Assembly: GCA_004213565.1 (NCBI GenBank) | Contig: SHBB01000018.1 | Location: 1-33,648, forward strand | Length of the DNA: 33,648 bases | DNA from: Sandaracinaceae bacterium | GTDB lineage: Bacteria; Myxococcota_A; Polyangia; Polyangiales; Sandaracinaceae | Direction: 5' to 3' | In this document: piece after piece, positions 23,545-32,066 of the stretch | Layout of the letters: each line of letters opens with the position of its first letter | Position numbering within the stretch: position 1 is the stretch's first letter | Made by a program: the position numbers and the translations under genes | Notes under the pieces: generated by a model | Told to the model about the DNA's origin: nothing | Database searches by the model: none | Seen by the model: only the letters and a program-made list of their open reading frames with translations

Positions 23545-24330
23545 ATGACGACCGCCGGTCTCCCTCGCTCCGTCCGCGACCTCGGGGCGGGCTTCACCAA
23601 CATCCGTGGGTCCTTCAAGCTGCTCGGGGTCGACCTCGGGACCCAGTGCTCGCTCGTCCGCCGGCCGAGCGGCCGCTACGTGCTGCTCGACGCGTGCGGG
23701 CTCGACGAGGAGACCGCGGCCTGGCTCGACCGGACGACCGAGGGCGGGGCGCTGCTCGACGCGGTGCTGCACCTGCACCCCTTTCACACGCTGAGCGTGC
23801 GCGAGATGCACGAGCGCTACCCGGACGCGAAGCTCTACGGGACGCTGCGCCATCACGACCGCGCGCGCGACCTGCCGTGGGAGCCGCTCACCACGGACGA
23901 CCCGGAGCTGCACGAGGCCTTCGGCGACGCGCTGCGCTTCAGCGTGCCGCGCGGCGTGGTGCTGATCTCGGACGACGAGAAGGTGCACTTCTCCTCCGTC
24001 CTCGCCATCCACCCGGCGTCGAAGACGCTCCACGTCGACGACACGCTCGTCTACGTGCGGCTCCCGAAGGCGCTCCGCTGGCTGAAGGAGGACTCGCTGC
24101 GCTTCCACCCCACGCTGTCGCGCGCGCTCGAGAACCGCCCCGGCGCCGCCGCGGACTTCCGCGCCTGGGCCCGGGAGCTCGCGCGGGAGCTCGAGGGGGT
24201 CGAGAACATCTGCGCCGCCCACTCGGCCGTGCTCCGCGGTGACCGAGGTGACGCGCCGAAGGCCCGCGTCGAGCGGGCGCTCGAGAAGGCGGAGCGCGCC
24301 CTGAGCGCGCACGAGCGCGAGCACCGCTGA
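23545..24330 (+). CDS. Metallo-beta-lactamase-like (DUF4336-like) protein
   Basis: The protein has 261 residues from ATG 23545. Its strand order (SLVRRPSGRYVLLDACGLD, then LHLHPFHTLSVREMHERYPDAKLYG, then GVVLISDDEKVHFSSVLAIHPASKTLHVDDTLV) resembles DUF4336 beta-lactamase-fold proteins. The canonical HxHxDH is reduced to HLHPFHT, so the metal site is altered. There is no signal peptide. It follows the DsrE-like gene after 74 bp and could share its transcript, but no functional link is shown. It runs convergently into the GRAS-like methyltransferase gene with a 13-bp gap. Confidence 0.5.
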   Translation: MTTAGLPRSVRDLGAGFTNIRGSFKLLGVDLGTQCSLVRRPSGRYVLLDACGLDEETAAWLDRTTEGGALLDAVLHLHPFHTLSVREMHERYPDAKLYGTLRHHDRARDLPWEPLTTDDPELHEAFGDALRFSVPRGVVLISDDEKVHFSSVLAIHPASKTLHVDDTLVYVRLPKALRWLKEDSLRFHPTLSRALENRPGAAADFRAWARELARELEGVENICAAHSAVLRGDRGDAPKARVERALEKAERALSAHEREHR

Positions 24331-24343
24331 GCCCACGGAGGCG

Positions 24344-25387
24344 TCAGGCGCGGACCCCGGCCACCACGGCGATCAGCGGGTCGTCCGTGTCGCCGAAGCC
24401 GAGCGCGTGCGGGGAGATGCGGCAGGTGCGACTCGACTCGAAGCGCGCCAGCCACGGCGGCGGCGCGAAGCCGGCCCGCTCGACGCGCTCCACCCAGCGC
24501 TGCACCGGCTCGTGCTGCTCCACGCGTTCCTCGTCCCGCCCGAGGATGTCCTCGAGCTCCCGGCCGAAGAACATCAGCTTCACGCGCGCCTTGTGATCGG
24601 CCCCGATGGGCTGCGCGTCGATGTGGCGGAAGGCCTGTCCGAAGTGCCGGCGCGCGTTCTCGAAGCGCTCGCGCAGGCACGCCGCGCGGTGGTCCGAGCT
24701 CGGCTCCGCGATCGAGACCACGTCGATGCCCGCCTCGAAGAAGGCGTGGAACAGATCCGCGCGCGAGTCGCGCGCCTCCAGGTCGCCCATGTGGTGCAGC
24801 GCGAACGACGCCATGACCGCGCGCGGCGCCGGCGCCATCGCGACCGCCTCGAAGAACGACGGTGGCAGATACTCGGCGACCTCCCAGACCGGCTGGAGCG
24901 CGAGGCTCGCCCCCGCCCGGTCCGCGGCGTCGTGCACGGCGCGCGTGGCCTGCTCCAGGCAGTCGGCGTTCGGCTCCACCAGGAACACGTGCCAGCGACT
25001 GGCCCCGAGCCCGGAGAGGAGCTCGGCCTCGCGCTGCCCGGTCCCGCAGCCGATCGAGACGAGCGTGACCGCCTCCGCGCCCTCGAGCGCGAAGCGAAGC
25101 TGGTCGCGCACCAGCCGGGACGCGTCGACCACGGGGGGCAGCGCGGCGCCCAGCATCTGGAACAGCTCGATCTGCGGGACCGCGAGCTGACGCAGGTAGA
25201 GGTTGGCGTGGTCGTGAAGCGCCTGATCACGCCGGGCGAGGGCACGGGCGAACGCGAGCAGCGTCAGCGCTTCGGGGTCACGCGTGTCGTGGAGTGTGTC
25301 GATGAGCTCGCGGAGCACGCCCCGGTCCAGGTGACCGTCGGCGGCGTCCTCCACGAGAGCGGAGAGAACAGACCATCCAGATTTCAT
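24344..25387 (-). CDS. GRAS-like SAM-dependent methyltransferase
   Basis: The protein has 347 residues. ATG 25387 is chosen because GGGAGG lies seven bases upstream; the open frame beyond it lacks a ribosome site. The helical cap (VPQIELFQMLGAALPPVV) is followed by motif I (LVSIGCGTGQREAELL, about 109-124) and then SIAEPSSDHRAACLRERFENARRHFGQAF. This order of features, including the Pro/Ser/Asp stretch and RFENA, resembles bacterial relatives of plant GRAS proteins. The substrate is unknown. A methyltransferase of another class is possible. Confidence 0.65.
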   Translation of the reverse strand: MKSGWSVLSALVEDAADGHLDRGVLRELIDTLHDTRDPEALTLLAFARALARRDQALHDHANLYLRQLAVPQIELFQMLGAALPPVVDASRLVRDQLRFALEGAEAVTLVSIGCGTGQREAELLSGLGASRWHVFLVEPNADCLEQATRAVHDAADRAGASLALQPVWEVAEYLPPSFFEAVAMAPAPRAVMASFALHHMGDLEARDSRADLFHAFFEAGIDVVSIAEPSSDHRAACLRERFENARRHFGQAFRHIDAQPIGADHKARVKLMFFGRELEDILGRDEERVEQHEPVQRWVERVERAGFAPPPWLARFESSRTCRISPHALGFGDTDDPLIAVVAGVRA

Positions 25388-25450
25388 CCACTGCCTCCCC
25401 CCACTCGCACCACGAGGCTTGCGCCAACGAGCAGGGGATACCCACGCCAC

Positions 25451-25480
25451 AGGGTACGTCCGCTGAACGTATCGCGTCAA
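25451..25480 (-). promoter_or_regulatory. Candidate promoter for the GRAS-like gene
   Basis: On the minus strand TTGACG (25480-25475) and TACCCT (25456-25451) are 18 bp apart. The -35 is good and the -10 weak. It would give a leader of about 57 bases ahead of ATG 25387. Confidence 0.4.
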
Positions 25481-25511
25481 CCTTTTTAGCGTGTGGCTAT
25501 CCTGCGTAGGG

Positions 25512-25529
25512 GTTTTCCCCACCGAAAAC
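25512..25529. repeat. Inverted repeat in a divergent promoter region
   Basis: GTTTTCCCCACCGAAAAC has 6-bp perfect arms around a six-base centre. It lies between the divergent genes at 25387 and 25623, about 95 bp before the latter, and could be a regulator site. No regulator is adjacent. Confidence 0.35.
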
Positions 25530-25622
25530 ACAGGGGCTGTGGCGACACCCTCGGTGGTTCGCTCCTTGCCCACGGCGCGGCGTTTCGAGATACTCCATGG
25601 TGGTGGTGCGCGGAGACGCTCG

Positions 25623-26087
25623 ATGTCGAAGCTCGAGATGTTCGCGAAGGCGTCGGGCTACGGCCTGGCCTTCCATGGTCCCGTCCTGATCCAGCTCTGG
25701 CAGGAAGGCACGCCCGACCAGGGCGCGATGAAGGCCGTCGAGGCGGCCGAGGCGCTCTCACGCCAGCAGCACACGAAGGTGGGCTCGCTCATCATCGTCA
25801 CGGAGCACGCCAGCCTGCCGTCCCCGAGGGCGCGCAGCATCCTGGCCGACCTCCCGAGCCGACTCGGTCGCGCCTCCGGGGTGGCGCTCGTGCGCGAAGG
25901 GGAGGGCTTCCGCTCGGCCGCGGTGCGGGCCGTGATGACCGGCATCATGATGTTCTCGCGGGAGCCGGTGCCGCACCAGATCTTCGCAAGCAGCGATGAC
26001 GCGATCGCGTGGCTGTGCGGGCTCGTCGACGCGAGCCCCGGGCCCCTGGCGGAGTCGCTGGCGACCCTGCGCGCTGAGTTCACCTGA
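25623..26087 (+). CDS. SpoIIAA/STAS-like protein, paralogue of the one at 6200
   Basis: The protein has 154 residues from ATG 25623; the open frame upstream to 25491 has no coding character. The layout GPVLIQLWQEGTPDQGAMK, then GSLIIVTEHASLPSPRAR, then GVALVREGEGFRSAAVRAVMTG and HQIFASSDDAIAWL follows the same strand/helix order as the protein at 6200, including the closing segment before an aromatic residue (PYTVVSGSREAAEWIE there). The role is unknown in both cases. Confidence 0.6.
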   Translation: MSKLEMFAKASGYGLAFHGPVLIQLWQEGTPDQGAMKAVEAAEALSRQQHTKVGSLIIVTEHASLPSPRARSILADLPSRLGRASGVALVREGEGFRSAAVRAVMTGIMMFSREPVPHQIFASSDDAIAWLCGLVDASPGPLAESLATLRAEFT

Positions 26088-26105
26088 GCTCGCCAGAGGG
26101 GCGCG

Positions 26106-27380
26106 TCAGGGACAGACGACGCCGCCGCCGCGGGGCGGGATGGCGATCTGCACGAGGGTCTCGCGCAGGTTGTTGATGCCGTCGCCGCGCAGGATGACGT
26201 TGAGGAAGAAGCTCTGCCCCACGTCGGTCTGCGGGATGCGGTCGTTGGCGAGGAGGATCCGGAACTCGACGCGCGTGCCGGGCCGGACGTCGTCGAAGCG
26301 GTCGCCGCGAGCGACGGCGCCGTCGGCGGGGGTGGCGCTGAAGGCGACGATCTCCTGCACGAAGCCGGTCGCGTCGACCTCGTCACCCGGGAAGTCCTCG
26401 AGCACGACGTCGACGTCGATCGGGACCTCCTCGACCAGGATGCGCACCGCCTCGATGACCGACGGGCCGAGCTCGCGCCCGTCGCGGCCGATGTCGAAGA
26501 CGAGCGGGGTGCCGTCCGGCCGGACCGCGCCCGTGTCGCGAGCCAGCGCCGTGAGATGCGCGCGGCCCGTCTCGCCGAAGTCGCCCGAGTTCAGGCCCAG
26601 CACCTTCGCCCCGATCGCGCGGAGCGCGGTGACCGTCTGGTCGTAGGTGTGAGGCGTCGGGCGGATGCCGGAGTAGGTCTCGTCGCCGCCGGGGCCGTTG
26701 TGGCTGGGCGCGTCGGTGAAGGCGAGGATGATCGGGGGCTCGCCCTCCCGGAAGCACGGGTAGCCGACGAGGCCGGGGCCGCAGCTCCGCGGCCGCACGT
26801 ACTCGCCGATGCCCTCGCCGGTCGCTACCTGGTAGAGCGCCTCGACCATCGACTCGGGGGTGTCGCTCCCGCTCTGCAGCGGGAGATCGTCGACCGCGAT
26901 CTGCACGCGCTCGAGGTCGTTGGTCTGGGCCTGCAGCAGCCGGAAGACCTCGTCGCCCTCGGCGCCGTAGCCGAGCGCGGTCTCCGGGAAGTCGGCGAAG
27001 TGACCGACGCCGACGCGGATGTCCGGGATGGAGTCGCCGAGGCCCGGGATGATCACGCTGCGCAGGTTGTCGCGGATCTGCATGATCTCGTCGCTCATGC
27101 TCCCCGTCACGTCGACGAGGAAGAAGATCTCCGCGCTCTGGATCTGCGCGACGAAGGACACGCGGAGCTCGCTCGGCGGATCCATGAAGGGCAGCTCGAT
27201 GCACTCGTCCGGCGTCGGGCCCCCGTCGAGGCCGGAGTCGATCCCCGAGTCGGTCCCGGAGTCGAAGGTCACGACGCCGCCGTCCTCCACGGGCTCGGGG
27301 ACGAGGAGCTGACTCTTGGATCCGCACGCGACGGCGGAGAGCGCCATCAGCAAGATCCCGAGGTGTCGCGTCGAATGCAT
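26106..27380 (-). CDS. VWA-domain lipoprotein
   Basis: The protein has 424 residues from ATG 27380, which begins a lipoprotein signal (GILLMALSAVAC, Cys19). A linker DSGTDSGIDSGLDGG (about 40-54), typical of Myxococcota surface lipoproteins, leads into a von Willebrand A domain with MIDAS motif FFLVDVTGSMSDE. The usual DxSxS is DVTGS here. Later MIDAS-type elements include SGSDTPESM and AFTDAPSHN. A beta-rich C-terminal domain of about 110 residues follows. Such proteins bind ligands through a metal ion on the cell surface. No partner gene is next to it. Confidence 0.85.
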   Translation of the reverse strand: MHSTRHLGILLMALSAVACGSKSQLLVPEPVEDGGVVTFDSGTDSGIDSGLDGGPTPDECIELPFMDPPSELRVSFVAQIQSAEIFFLVDVTGSMSDEIMQIRDNLRSVIIPGLGDSIPDIRVGVGHFADFPETALGYGAEGDEVFRLLQAQTNDLERVQIAVDDLPLQSGSDTPESMVEALYQVATGEGIGEYVRPRSCGPGLVGYPCFREGEPPIILAFTDAPSHNGPGGDETYSGIRPTPHTYDQTVTALRAIGAKVLGLNSGDFGETGRAHLTALARDTGAVRPDGTPLVFDIGRDGRELGPSVIEAVRILVEEVPIDVDVVLEDFPGDEVDATGFVQEIVAFSATPADGAVARGDRFDDVRPGTRVEFRILLANDRIPQTDVGQSFFLNVILRGDGINNLRETLVQIAIPPRGGGVVCP

Positions 27381-27462
27381 GTCGCTCCAGGCCAAAGAGG
27401 TGCGCAGGCACTGTAGCAAGAGCCGTGCGCCACCGTGAGGTGGCCAGTGCACCGTGTTTCCG

Positions 27463-28899
27463 TCAACCCGCGAGGCGCTCGCGTGCCACGGTGTGCCGGG
27501 CGGGTGGCAACGAGCTCACGGTCCGCGGACGCGCCGCGAGCCGTCGCCGGACCTCGCGCTGCCGGGCGCGGGTCAGCGGGAAGCGGCGAAACACCCAGAG
27601 CGCGGCGAGCACGAGGGCGGTCGGGGGCCCCGCGAAGAGGAGCTTCAGCCCGAAGAGGGTCTCGGCGCTCTGCGCGGCCTGCTCGCGGTAGCCGATGAGC
27701 CAGAGCCCGACCCCCACGCCCCCCGCCGCGGCGGCGAAGGCGCACTTCCGGAGCAGCGCAGAAAACCCCGCGAAGAGCCCCTCGCGCCGCTCGCCGTGCG
27801 CGAGCTCGTCGAGATCGACCACGTCGGCGCTCAGCGCGTGCATCAGCGTCCAGAAGCCGACGTTCGAGGCGCCGCTGAAGATCATCACGGCCCAGAGCGC
27901 CCAGCGCTGGCCGGGGCCGACGAAGAACACGCTGACGAAGGCCACGCTGCTCAGGCAGAGGCCCAGCCGGAACGCGGCCGCCTTGCCCCAGCGCGCGGAG
28001 ACGCGGATCCACGCGGGGTAGCTGCAGATCGCCGCGCCCGCGTTGACCGCGAAGGCGCCCATGTGCACGACCGGGTCGCGCTCGCCCATGACGTGCTCGA
28101 GCACGTAGAGGAAGAGCGCCTGCACGAAGGCGAGGCCGAGCGCGGCGAGGCAGCTGGCCCCGAGCAGGACGCGGAAGGCGGCGTTGTCGCGCAAGGCGGC
28201 GAGCGCCTCGGGCAGCGGCGTCGCGGAGGGCCGCGCGCGGGGGTCCTCGTAGGTGCCGCGGTGGGTGATCAGGAGCGCGCTCGCGGCGAGCGCCCCGATG
28301 ACGATCCCCGCGATGCCGAAGGCCTCACGCGCCAGCTCGCGCTCCCCGCGGAAGCCCAGCGCGAGCATGAGGGCAGGCGGCAGCAGGAGCCCCATCAGAT
28401 CGCCGACGTTGCCGAGCTGCTCGCGCGAGGCGGCGAGCCGGGTCCGCTCGGCGTAGCCCCGCGCCATCTCGGGCAGCAGGCTGAGCGCGGGGACCTGCGC
28501 GACGGTCTTGGCGCTGAAGAGGAAGAGGAGCGAGCCGGTGAACCAGAGGCCGAGAGCGGCGCCCTCGAGGCCTCGGGGCGGAGCGAGCAAGAGCACCACC
28601 CCGACGCCGACCGGCAGCGCCGCCATCAGGATGTAGGGGCGCCGACGGCCCGCGCGCCAGCCGCGCCTCGAGGTCGGCGTCCGGTCGGACAGTCGCCCCA
28701 TCCAGACGTCGCTGACGGCGTCCCAGAGCGTCGCGGTGAAGAGCCCGCCGCTGACCCAGAGGGGCGAGAGGCCGACCACGTCGGTGTAGAACACGAAGAG
28801 GTGCACGCCGAGGCAGGTCCCGATGACGTTCTGCGCCAGACCGGAGGCGCCGAACGCGAGGCGGGCGGAGCGCGTGACGCGCGCGGGCAGGCCGCTCAT
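27463..28899 (-). CDS. GPH-family (MFS) sugar-type transporter
   Basis: The protein has 478 residues from ATG 28899, overlapping the upstream gene's stop by four bases (ATGA). About 12 hydrophobic spans are seen. The loop after span 2 reads DAVSDVWMGRLSDRTPTSRRG followed by RRRPYIL, the GPH (glycoside-pentoside-hexuronide) cation-symporter signature. A second family motif, DVVDLDELAHGERREGLFAG, lies after span 8 or 9. The substrate may be a sugar or another small solute. The C-terminal tail is basic. It is coupled to the exported protein upstream, suggesting an uptake system with an outer-membrane component (inference). Confidence 0.85.
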   Translation of the reverse strand: MSGLPARVTRSARLAFGASGLAQNVIGTCLGVHLFVFYTDVVGLSPLWVSGGLFTATLWDAVSDVWMGRLSDRTPTSRRGWRAGRRRPYILMAALPVGVGVVLLLAPPRGLEGAALGLWFTGSLLFLFSAKTVAQVPALSLLPEMARGYAERTRLAASREQLGNVGDLMGLLLPPALMLALGFRGERELAREAFGIAGIVIGALAASALLITHRGTYEDPRARPSATPLPEALAALRDNAAFRVLLGASCLAALGLAFVQALFLYVLEHVMGERDPVVHMGAFAVNAGAAICSYPAWIRVSARWGKAAAFRLGLCLSSVAFVSVFFVGPGQRWALWAVMIFSGASNVGFWTLMHALSADVVDLDELAHGERREGLFAGFSALLRKCAFAAAAGGVGVGLWLIGYREQAAQSAETLFGLKLLFAGPPTALVLAALWVFRRFPLTRARQREVRRRLAARPRTVSSLPPARHTVARERLAG

Positions 28900-29768
28900 C
28901 GGACCCGCCCGAGGTCGTAGGTGACCGAGACGACGCCGAGCGTGGTCAGCTCGTCCTGGCGTACGACGTGGTCGGTGTACCAGCCGCCCCGCACGAAGAT
29001 CTCGACGCGGGTGACCTCCTCGCTCGGGCGCTCGAAGGTGAGCATCAAGACCGGGCCCACCTGGTGCCCGAGGTATCCGGACGCGGGAACGAAGCGCAGG
29101 CTGTCGTACGCCCCGAAGCGGAAGCCGACGTCGGCGGAGAGCGCGAGCTCGGCCAGCAGGAGCGCGTCGTTCTCCAGCACCCAGTCTCGCCCCGCCAGGA
29201 TGAGGTCGTGCTTCAGGCTGTAGAAGTAGGGCGCGTCGCCGAGCGTCACGTGGCCGAGCTGCGTCTCGTTCCAGATCAGCAAGCGCGCCGGCCCGAGCGG
29301 CACGAGGCCCTGGAGCGTCGCGGCGACCGTGAGGTTCCAGCCGACCGCCGTCTCGCCCGCGTGGCCGGGGAGCTGCTCCGCGCTCACGTCGCCGTCGTAC
29401 CCGTCGACGGGGTAGTAGCCGGCGCCGTCCATCCCGATCGGCCACATGGCGGTGCCCGTCATCTCGGCCCGCAGGACGAGGAAGGCGAGCGGCGAGACCT
29501 GCAGGTAGCCGCCGTGAATGGCGTAGACCGGGGAGACGTAGCCGACGGCGCCCGCCTCGGCGTGCGCGCCCGAGAAGAGCAGCTCGTCCGGGTCGCCGAG
29601 GCGGCCGCGCAGCCCCGCCCGCAGCTGGTGCTCCGCGCCCATCGGGTTGAGCAGGAGCACCAGGCGCTCGTGCAGCACGCCTCGGACCTCCGGCGCCTGC
29701 GCGGCGGCAGAGGAGGCGCTCGCGCTCGAGAGCAGGAGCAGCAGCCCAAGATGTCTCACGGCGACCAT
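28896..29768 (-). CDS. Exported protein, possible outer-membrane beta-barrel
   Basis: The protein has 290 residues. ATG 29768 begins a cleavable signal (HLGLLLLLSSASASSAAAQA). The mature part has many amphipathic strand-like stretches (GYVSPVYAIHGGYLQVSPLAFLVLRAEM, LLIWNETQLGHVTLG, DALLLAELALSADVGFRFG, TRVEIFVRGGWYTDHVV) with Gly and aromatic residues, as in small barrels. It ends in Arg rather than the usual C-terminal aromatic. The gene overlaps the GPH transporter by four bases. Function unknown; a porin-like role with the transporter is possible. Confidence 0.6.
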   Translation of the reverse strand: MVAVRHLGLLLLLSSASASSAAAQAPEVRGVLHERLVLLLNPMGAEHQLRAGLRGRLGDPDELLFSGAHAEAGAVGYVSPVYAIHGGYLQVSPLAFLVLRAEMTGTAMWPIGMDGAGYYPVDGYDGDVSAEQLPGHAGETAVGWNLTVAATLQGLVPLGPARLLIWNETQLGHVTLGDAPYFYSLKHDLILAGRDWVLENDALLLAELALSADVGFRFGAYDSLRFVPASGYLGHQVGPVLMLTFERPSEEVTRVEIFVRGGWYTDHVVRQDELTTLGVVSVTYDLGRVR

Positions 29769-29926
29769 GTCCGACCTGAACAGCACCGATGATGCCAGCG
29801 CCTCTCCGCCCCGCCTCGAGCGGCTCTCGGGGGGAGTCGTGCAGAACGCTGCACAGCCCCGACGCCGCCGCGTGCCCACTCGGGCCGCTGGAGAGGTAGG
29901 CTCGGCGAAGACGAGGAGGCTCGAGA

Positions 29927-31231
29927 ATGCGTTTGCCCATCACCCTGGCGCTCCTGCTGAGCGCGTGTGGATCGCAGGAGACCGCGATCGATCCGACGCC
30001 GGCAGAGGCCCCCGTCGACACCGCTCCCACCGAGGAATCGACCGCCCAGGACGAGAGTGAAGAGACGCCCGCCACCTCGCCGGCCGAGCCCAGCGCCGTC
30101 TTCGCCGCCTCCACACGCGCGTTCGGCGCCGACCTCTACCGGCGCCTCCGGTCGCGCGAGGGCAACCTCGTCGTGAGCCCGGGCAGCATCGACATCGCCT
30201 TCGCGATGACCTTCGCCGGCGCGCGCGGCGAGACGGCCGCGCAGATGGCCCGCGTCTTCCACTTCGGCCAGGACGGGGACGCGCTACACGCCGCGGCACA
30301 GGCGCAGCTCGCGCGCTGGAACGACCCGGACCGCGACACCTACGAGCTGCGCGTCGCCAACCGCATCTTCGCCAAGCAGGGCATGGACATCCAGCCGGAC
30401 TTCGCCGCCATCACGCGCGAACGCTACGGCGCCCCGATGGAGCTGATCAGCTTCTCGCCCCCGGAGGCGGCGCGCGCCCACATCAATCGCTGGGTCGCCG
30501 AGCAGACGCGCGAGCGGATCGACGAGCTGCTCCCGAGCGGGGCGCTGGACGCGACGACGCGCATGGTCCTGACGAACGCCGTCTATTTCCTCGGGAACTG
30601 GAAGACGCAGTTCCCGGAGGACGCGACCCGCGAGGAGCCGTTCTACGTGAACGGCGAGGGCGTCCCGGCGCGCACCATGCACCTGACCCACTCGTTCGGC
30701 TTCGCGCACAGAGACGGCGCGCAGCTGCTCGAGATGCCCTACGTCGGCGACGCGCTCTCCATGGTGATCGTGCTCCCCGACGCGCAGGACGGCCTCCCCG
30801 CGCTCGAGGAGGGCCTGACCGCAGAGCAGCTCGCGCAGTGGACGAGCGACCTCGAGGAGCAGCCGGTCACCGTGTCCTTGCCCCGCTTCCGTCTCGAGAT
30901 GGACGAGCCGCTCGAGCTGAAGGAGACGCTCAGGGCGATGGGCATGCCGCTGCCGTTCCAGGCGGACGCGGACTTCTCTGGCATGAGCGCGCCGTCGGAC
31001 CCCGACGAGCGGCTGAGCATCGACGAGGCCTACCACATGGCCTTCATCGAAGTGACCGAGGCCGGCACCGAGGCCGCGGCCGCGACCGCCGTCGTGATGG
31101 GGAGAGGCGCCGGTCCAGCCGCCGCGCCGCCGACGCGCTTCACGGCCGATCACCCCTTCCTCTTCTTGATTCGCGACACGCAAACCGGGAGCATCCTGTT
31201 CATGGGTCGAGTGAACGACCCGCGACCGTGA
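29927..31231 (+). CDS. Lipid-anchored serpin
   Basis: The protein has 434 residues from ATG 29927, with AGGAGG seven bases upstream. A lipobox (LLLSAC, Cys14) and a disordered acidic linker (about 17-55) tether a complete serpin. The serpin is marked by NLVVSPGSIDIAFAMTFAGARGET, MVLTNAVYFLGNWKTQF, EMPYVGDALSMVIVLP and DHPFLFLIRDTQTGSILFMGRV. The hinge of the reactive loop is good for an inhibitor: G380-T-E-A-A-A-A-T. Counting as in alpha-1-antitrypsin, P1 is G394, but R393 next to it may be the real target. It is co-translated with the following tail-anchored protein. It probably inhibits proteases at the cell surface. Confidence 0.93.
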   Translation: MRLPITLALLLSACGSQETAIDPTPAEAPVDTAPTEESTAQDESEETPATSPAEPSAVFAASTRAFGADLYRRLRSREGNLVVSPGSIDIAFAMTFAGARGETAAQMARVFHFGQDGDALHAAAQAQLARWNDPDRDTYELRVANRIFAKQGMDIQPDFAAITRERYGAPMELISFSPPEAARAHINRWVAEQTRERIDELLPSGALDATTRMVLTNAVYFLGNWKTQFPEDATREEPFYVNGEGVPARTMHLTHSFGFAHRDGAQLLEMPYVGDALSMVIVLPDAQDGLPALEEGLTAEQLAQWTSDLEEQPVTVSLPRFRLEMDEPLELKETLRAMGMPLPFQADADFSGMSAPSDPDERLSIDEAYHMAFIEVTEAGTEAAAATAVVMGRGAGPAAAPPTRFTADHPFLFLIRDTQTGSILFMGRVNDPRP

Positions 31232-31881
31232 TGAGCGACTCTCCCATCGACGGCTTCCTCCCCGACGAGGCCGAGGACGACGATCTGGCGCCGACCCGCG
31301 CGGAGCCCGTGCACCTGCCGGCGAGCGCCCAGGCGCCGGATCCGTTCGACGAGGCGACCTTCGAGGACGACACGACCCAGACCGAGGAGGCCGACGACGG
31401 GGCGCTCGACGAGCCGGCGACGGCGCCGTCGCCCTTCGCGGCGCCCGTCGACACCGGCATTCGCGCCGTCACCGGCCGCGTCACCAAGCCCGTGCGCGGC
31501 GCCATCACCCGCCCCGCGAGCCCCAACGCCCACGCCCTCCGACCGCTGTCGGACGAGGTGGACGGCGAAGAAGAGGCCGAGACGGTGATGAACTACGTCG
31601 ACCCGCTGGCCGAGCCCGAGGAGATGCCGACCGCGCAGCGCTTCGCGTCCATCGGCGACATCGAGCCGGCGACCCAAGTGGAGCCCCTGCCGGCCCCGCC
31701 CGCGCTCGAGAACGCCAGCGGCTTCCGCGTCGCGCCGCCGCCCGCGCTGCCCGAGATCGATCCCGCGCCCGTCGACGCCCAGCCCGTGGGTCGCGCTGTG
31801 CTCATCATGGTCGCGGTGGGCGTGCTCAGCCTCATCCTCGGCCTAGGCGGCGGCATCATCGCCTGGGTCGCGCTGAACTGA
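31231..31881 (+). CDS. Tail-anchored acidic protein after the serpin
   Basis: The protein has 216 residues. Its ATG shares one base with the serpin stop (TGATG). Residues 1-185 are acidic and Pro/Ala-rich without a clear fold. A single hydrophobic segment (LIMVAVGVLSLILGLGGGIIAWVAL) forms the extreme C-terminus, so the protein is probably tail-anchored with its body in the cytoplasm. It is on the opposite side of the membrane from a lipid-anchored serpin, if both predictions hold. Function unknown. Confidence 0.65.
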   Translation: MSDSPIDGFLPDEAEDDDLAPTRAEPVHLPASAQAPDPFDEATFEDDTTQTEEADDGALDEPATAPSPFAAPVDTGIRAVTGRVTKPVRGAITRPASPNAHALRPLSDEVDGEEEAETVMNYVDPLAEPEEMPTAQRFASIGDIEPATQVEPLPAPPALENASGFRVAPPPALPEIDPAPVDAQPVGRAVLIMVAVGVLSLILGLGGGIIAWVALN

Positions 31882-31907
31882 GAAGGGTGCCGAAGGCCCC
31901 TGCTCGG

Positions 31908-32033
31908 TTCCCCCTGCCCCTGCCCTTCCCCCTGCCCGCGATTGGCAAGCACGCGCAGTGCAATCGACGCGAGCTCGCGGAGCCTCCGCGGGCAAGGGCA
32001 CGGGCAAGGGCAAGGGCAAGGGCAAGGGGCAGG
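31908..32033. repeat. Inverted pair of hexanucleotide arrays
   Basis: Left: five hexamers at 31908-31937, TTCCCC or CTGCCC. Right: six hexamers at 31990-32025, GGGCAA with one GGGCAC, followed by GGGGCAGG. The right array is the diverged reverse complement of the left, so a long G-C-rich stem is possible across a loop of about 50 bases. It lies in the 185-bp gap between two convergent genes and may act as a bidirectional terminator. The array can also change length by slippage. Confidence 0.75.
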
Positions 32034-32066
32034 CTTCAATCGCCCTCTGGGCCGAGTTGGCGCCTG

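Noticed and set aside
27454-28920. Open frame of 488 codons on the plus strand opposite the GPH transporter
   Set aside because: It is the antisense of a well-supported transporter gene, low in complexity (Ala, Arg, Glu), with no domain; long open antisense frames are normal in DNA this GC-rich.
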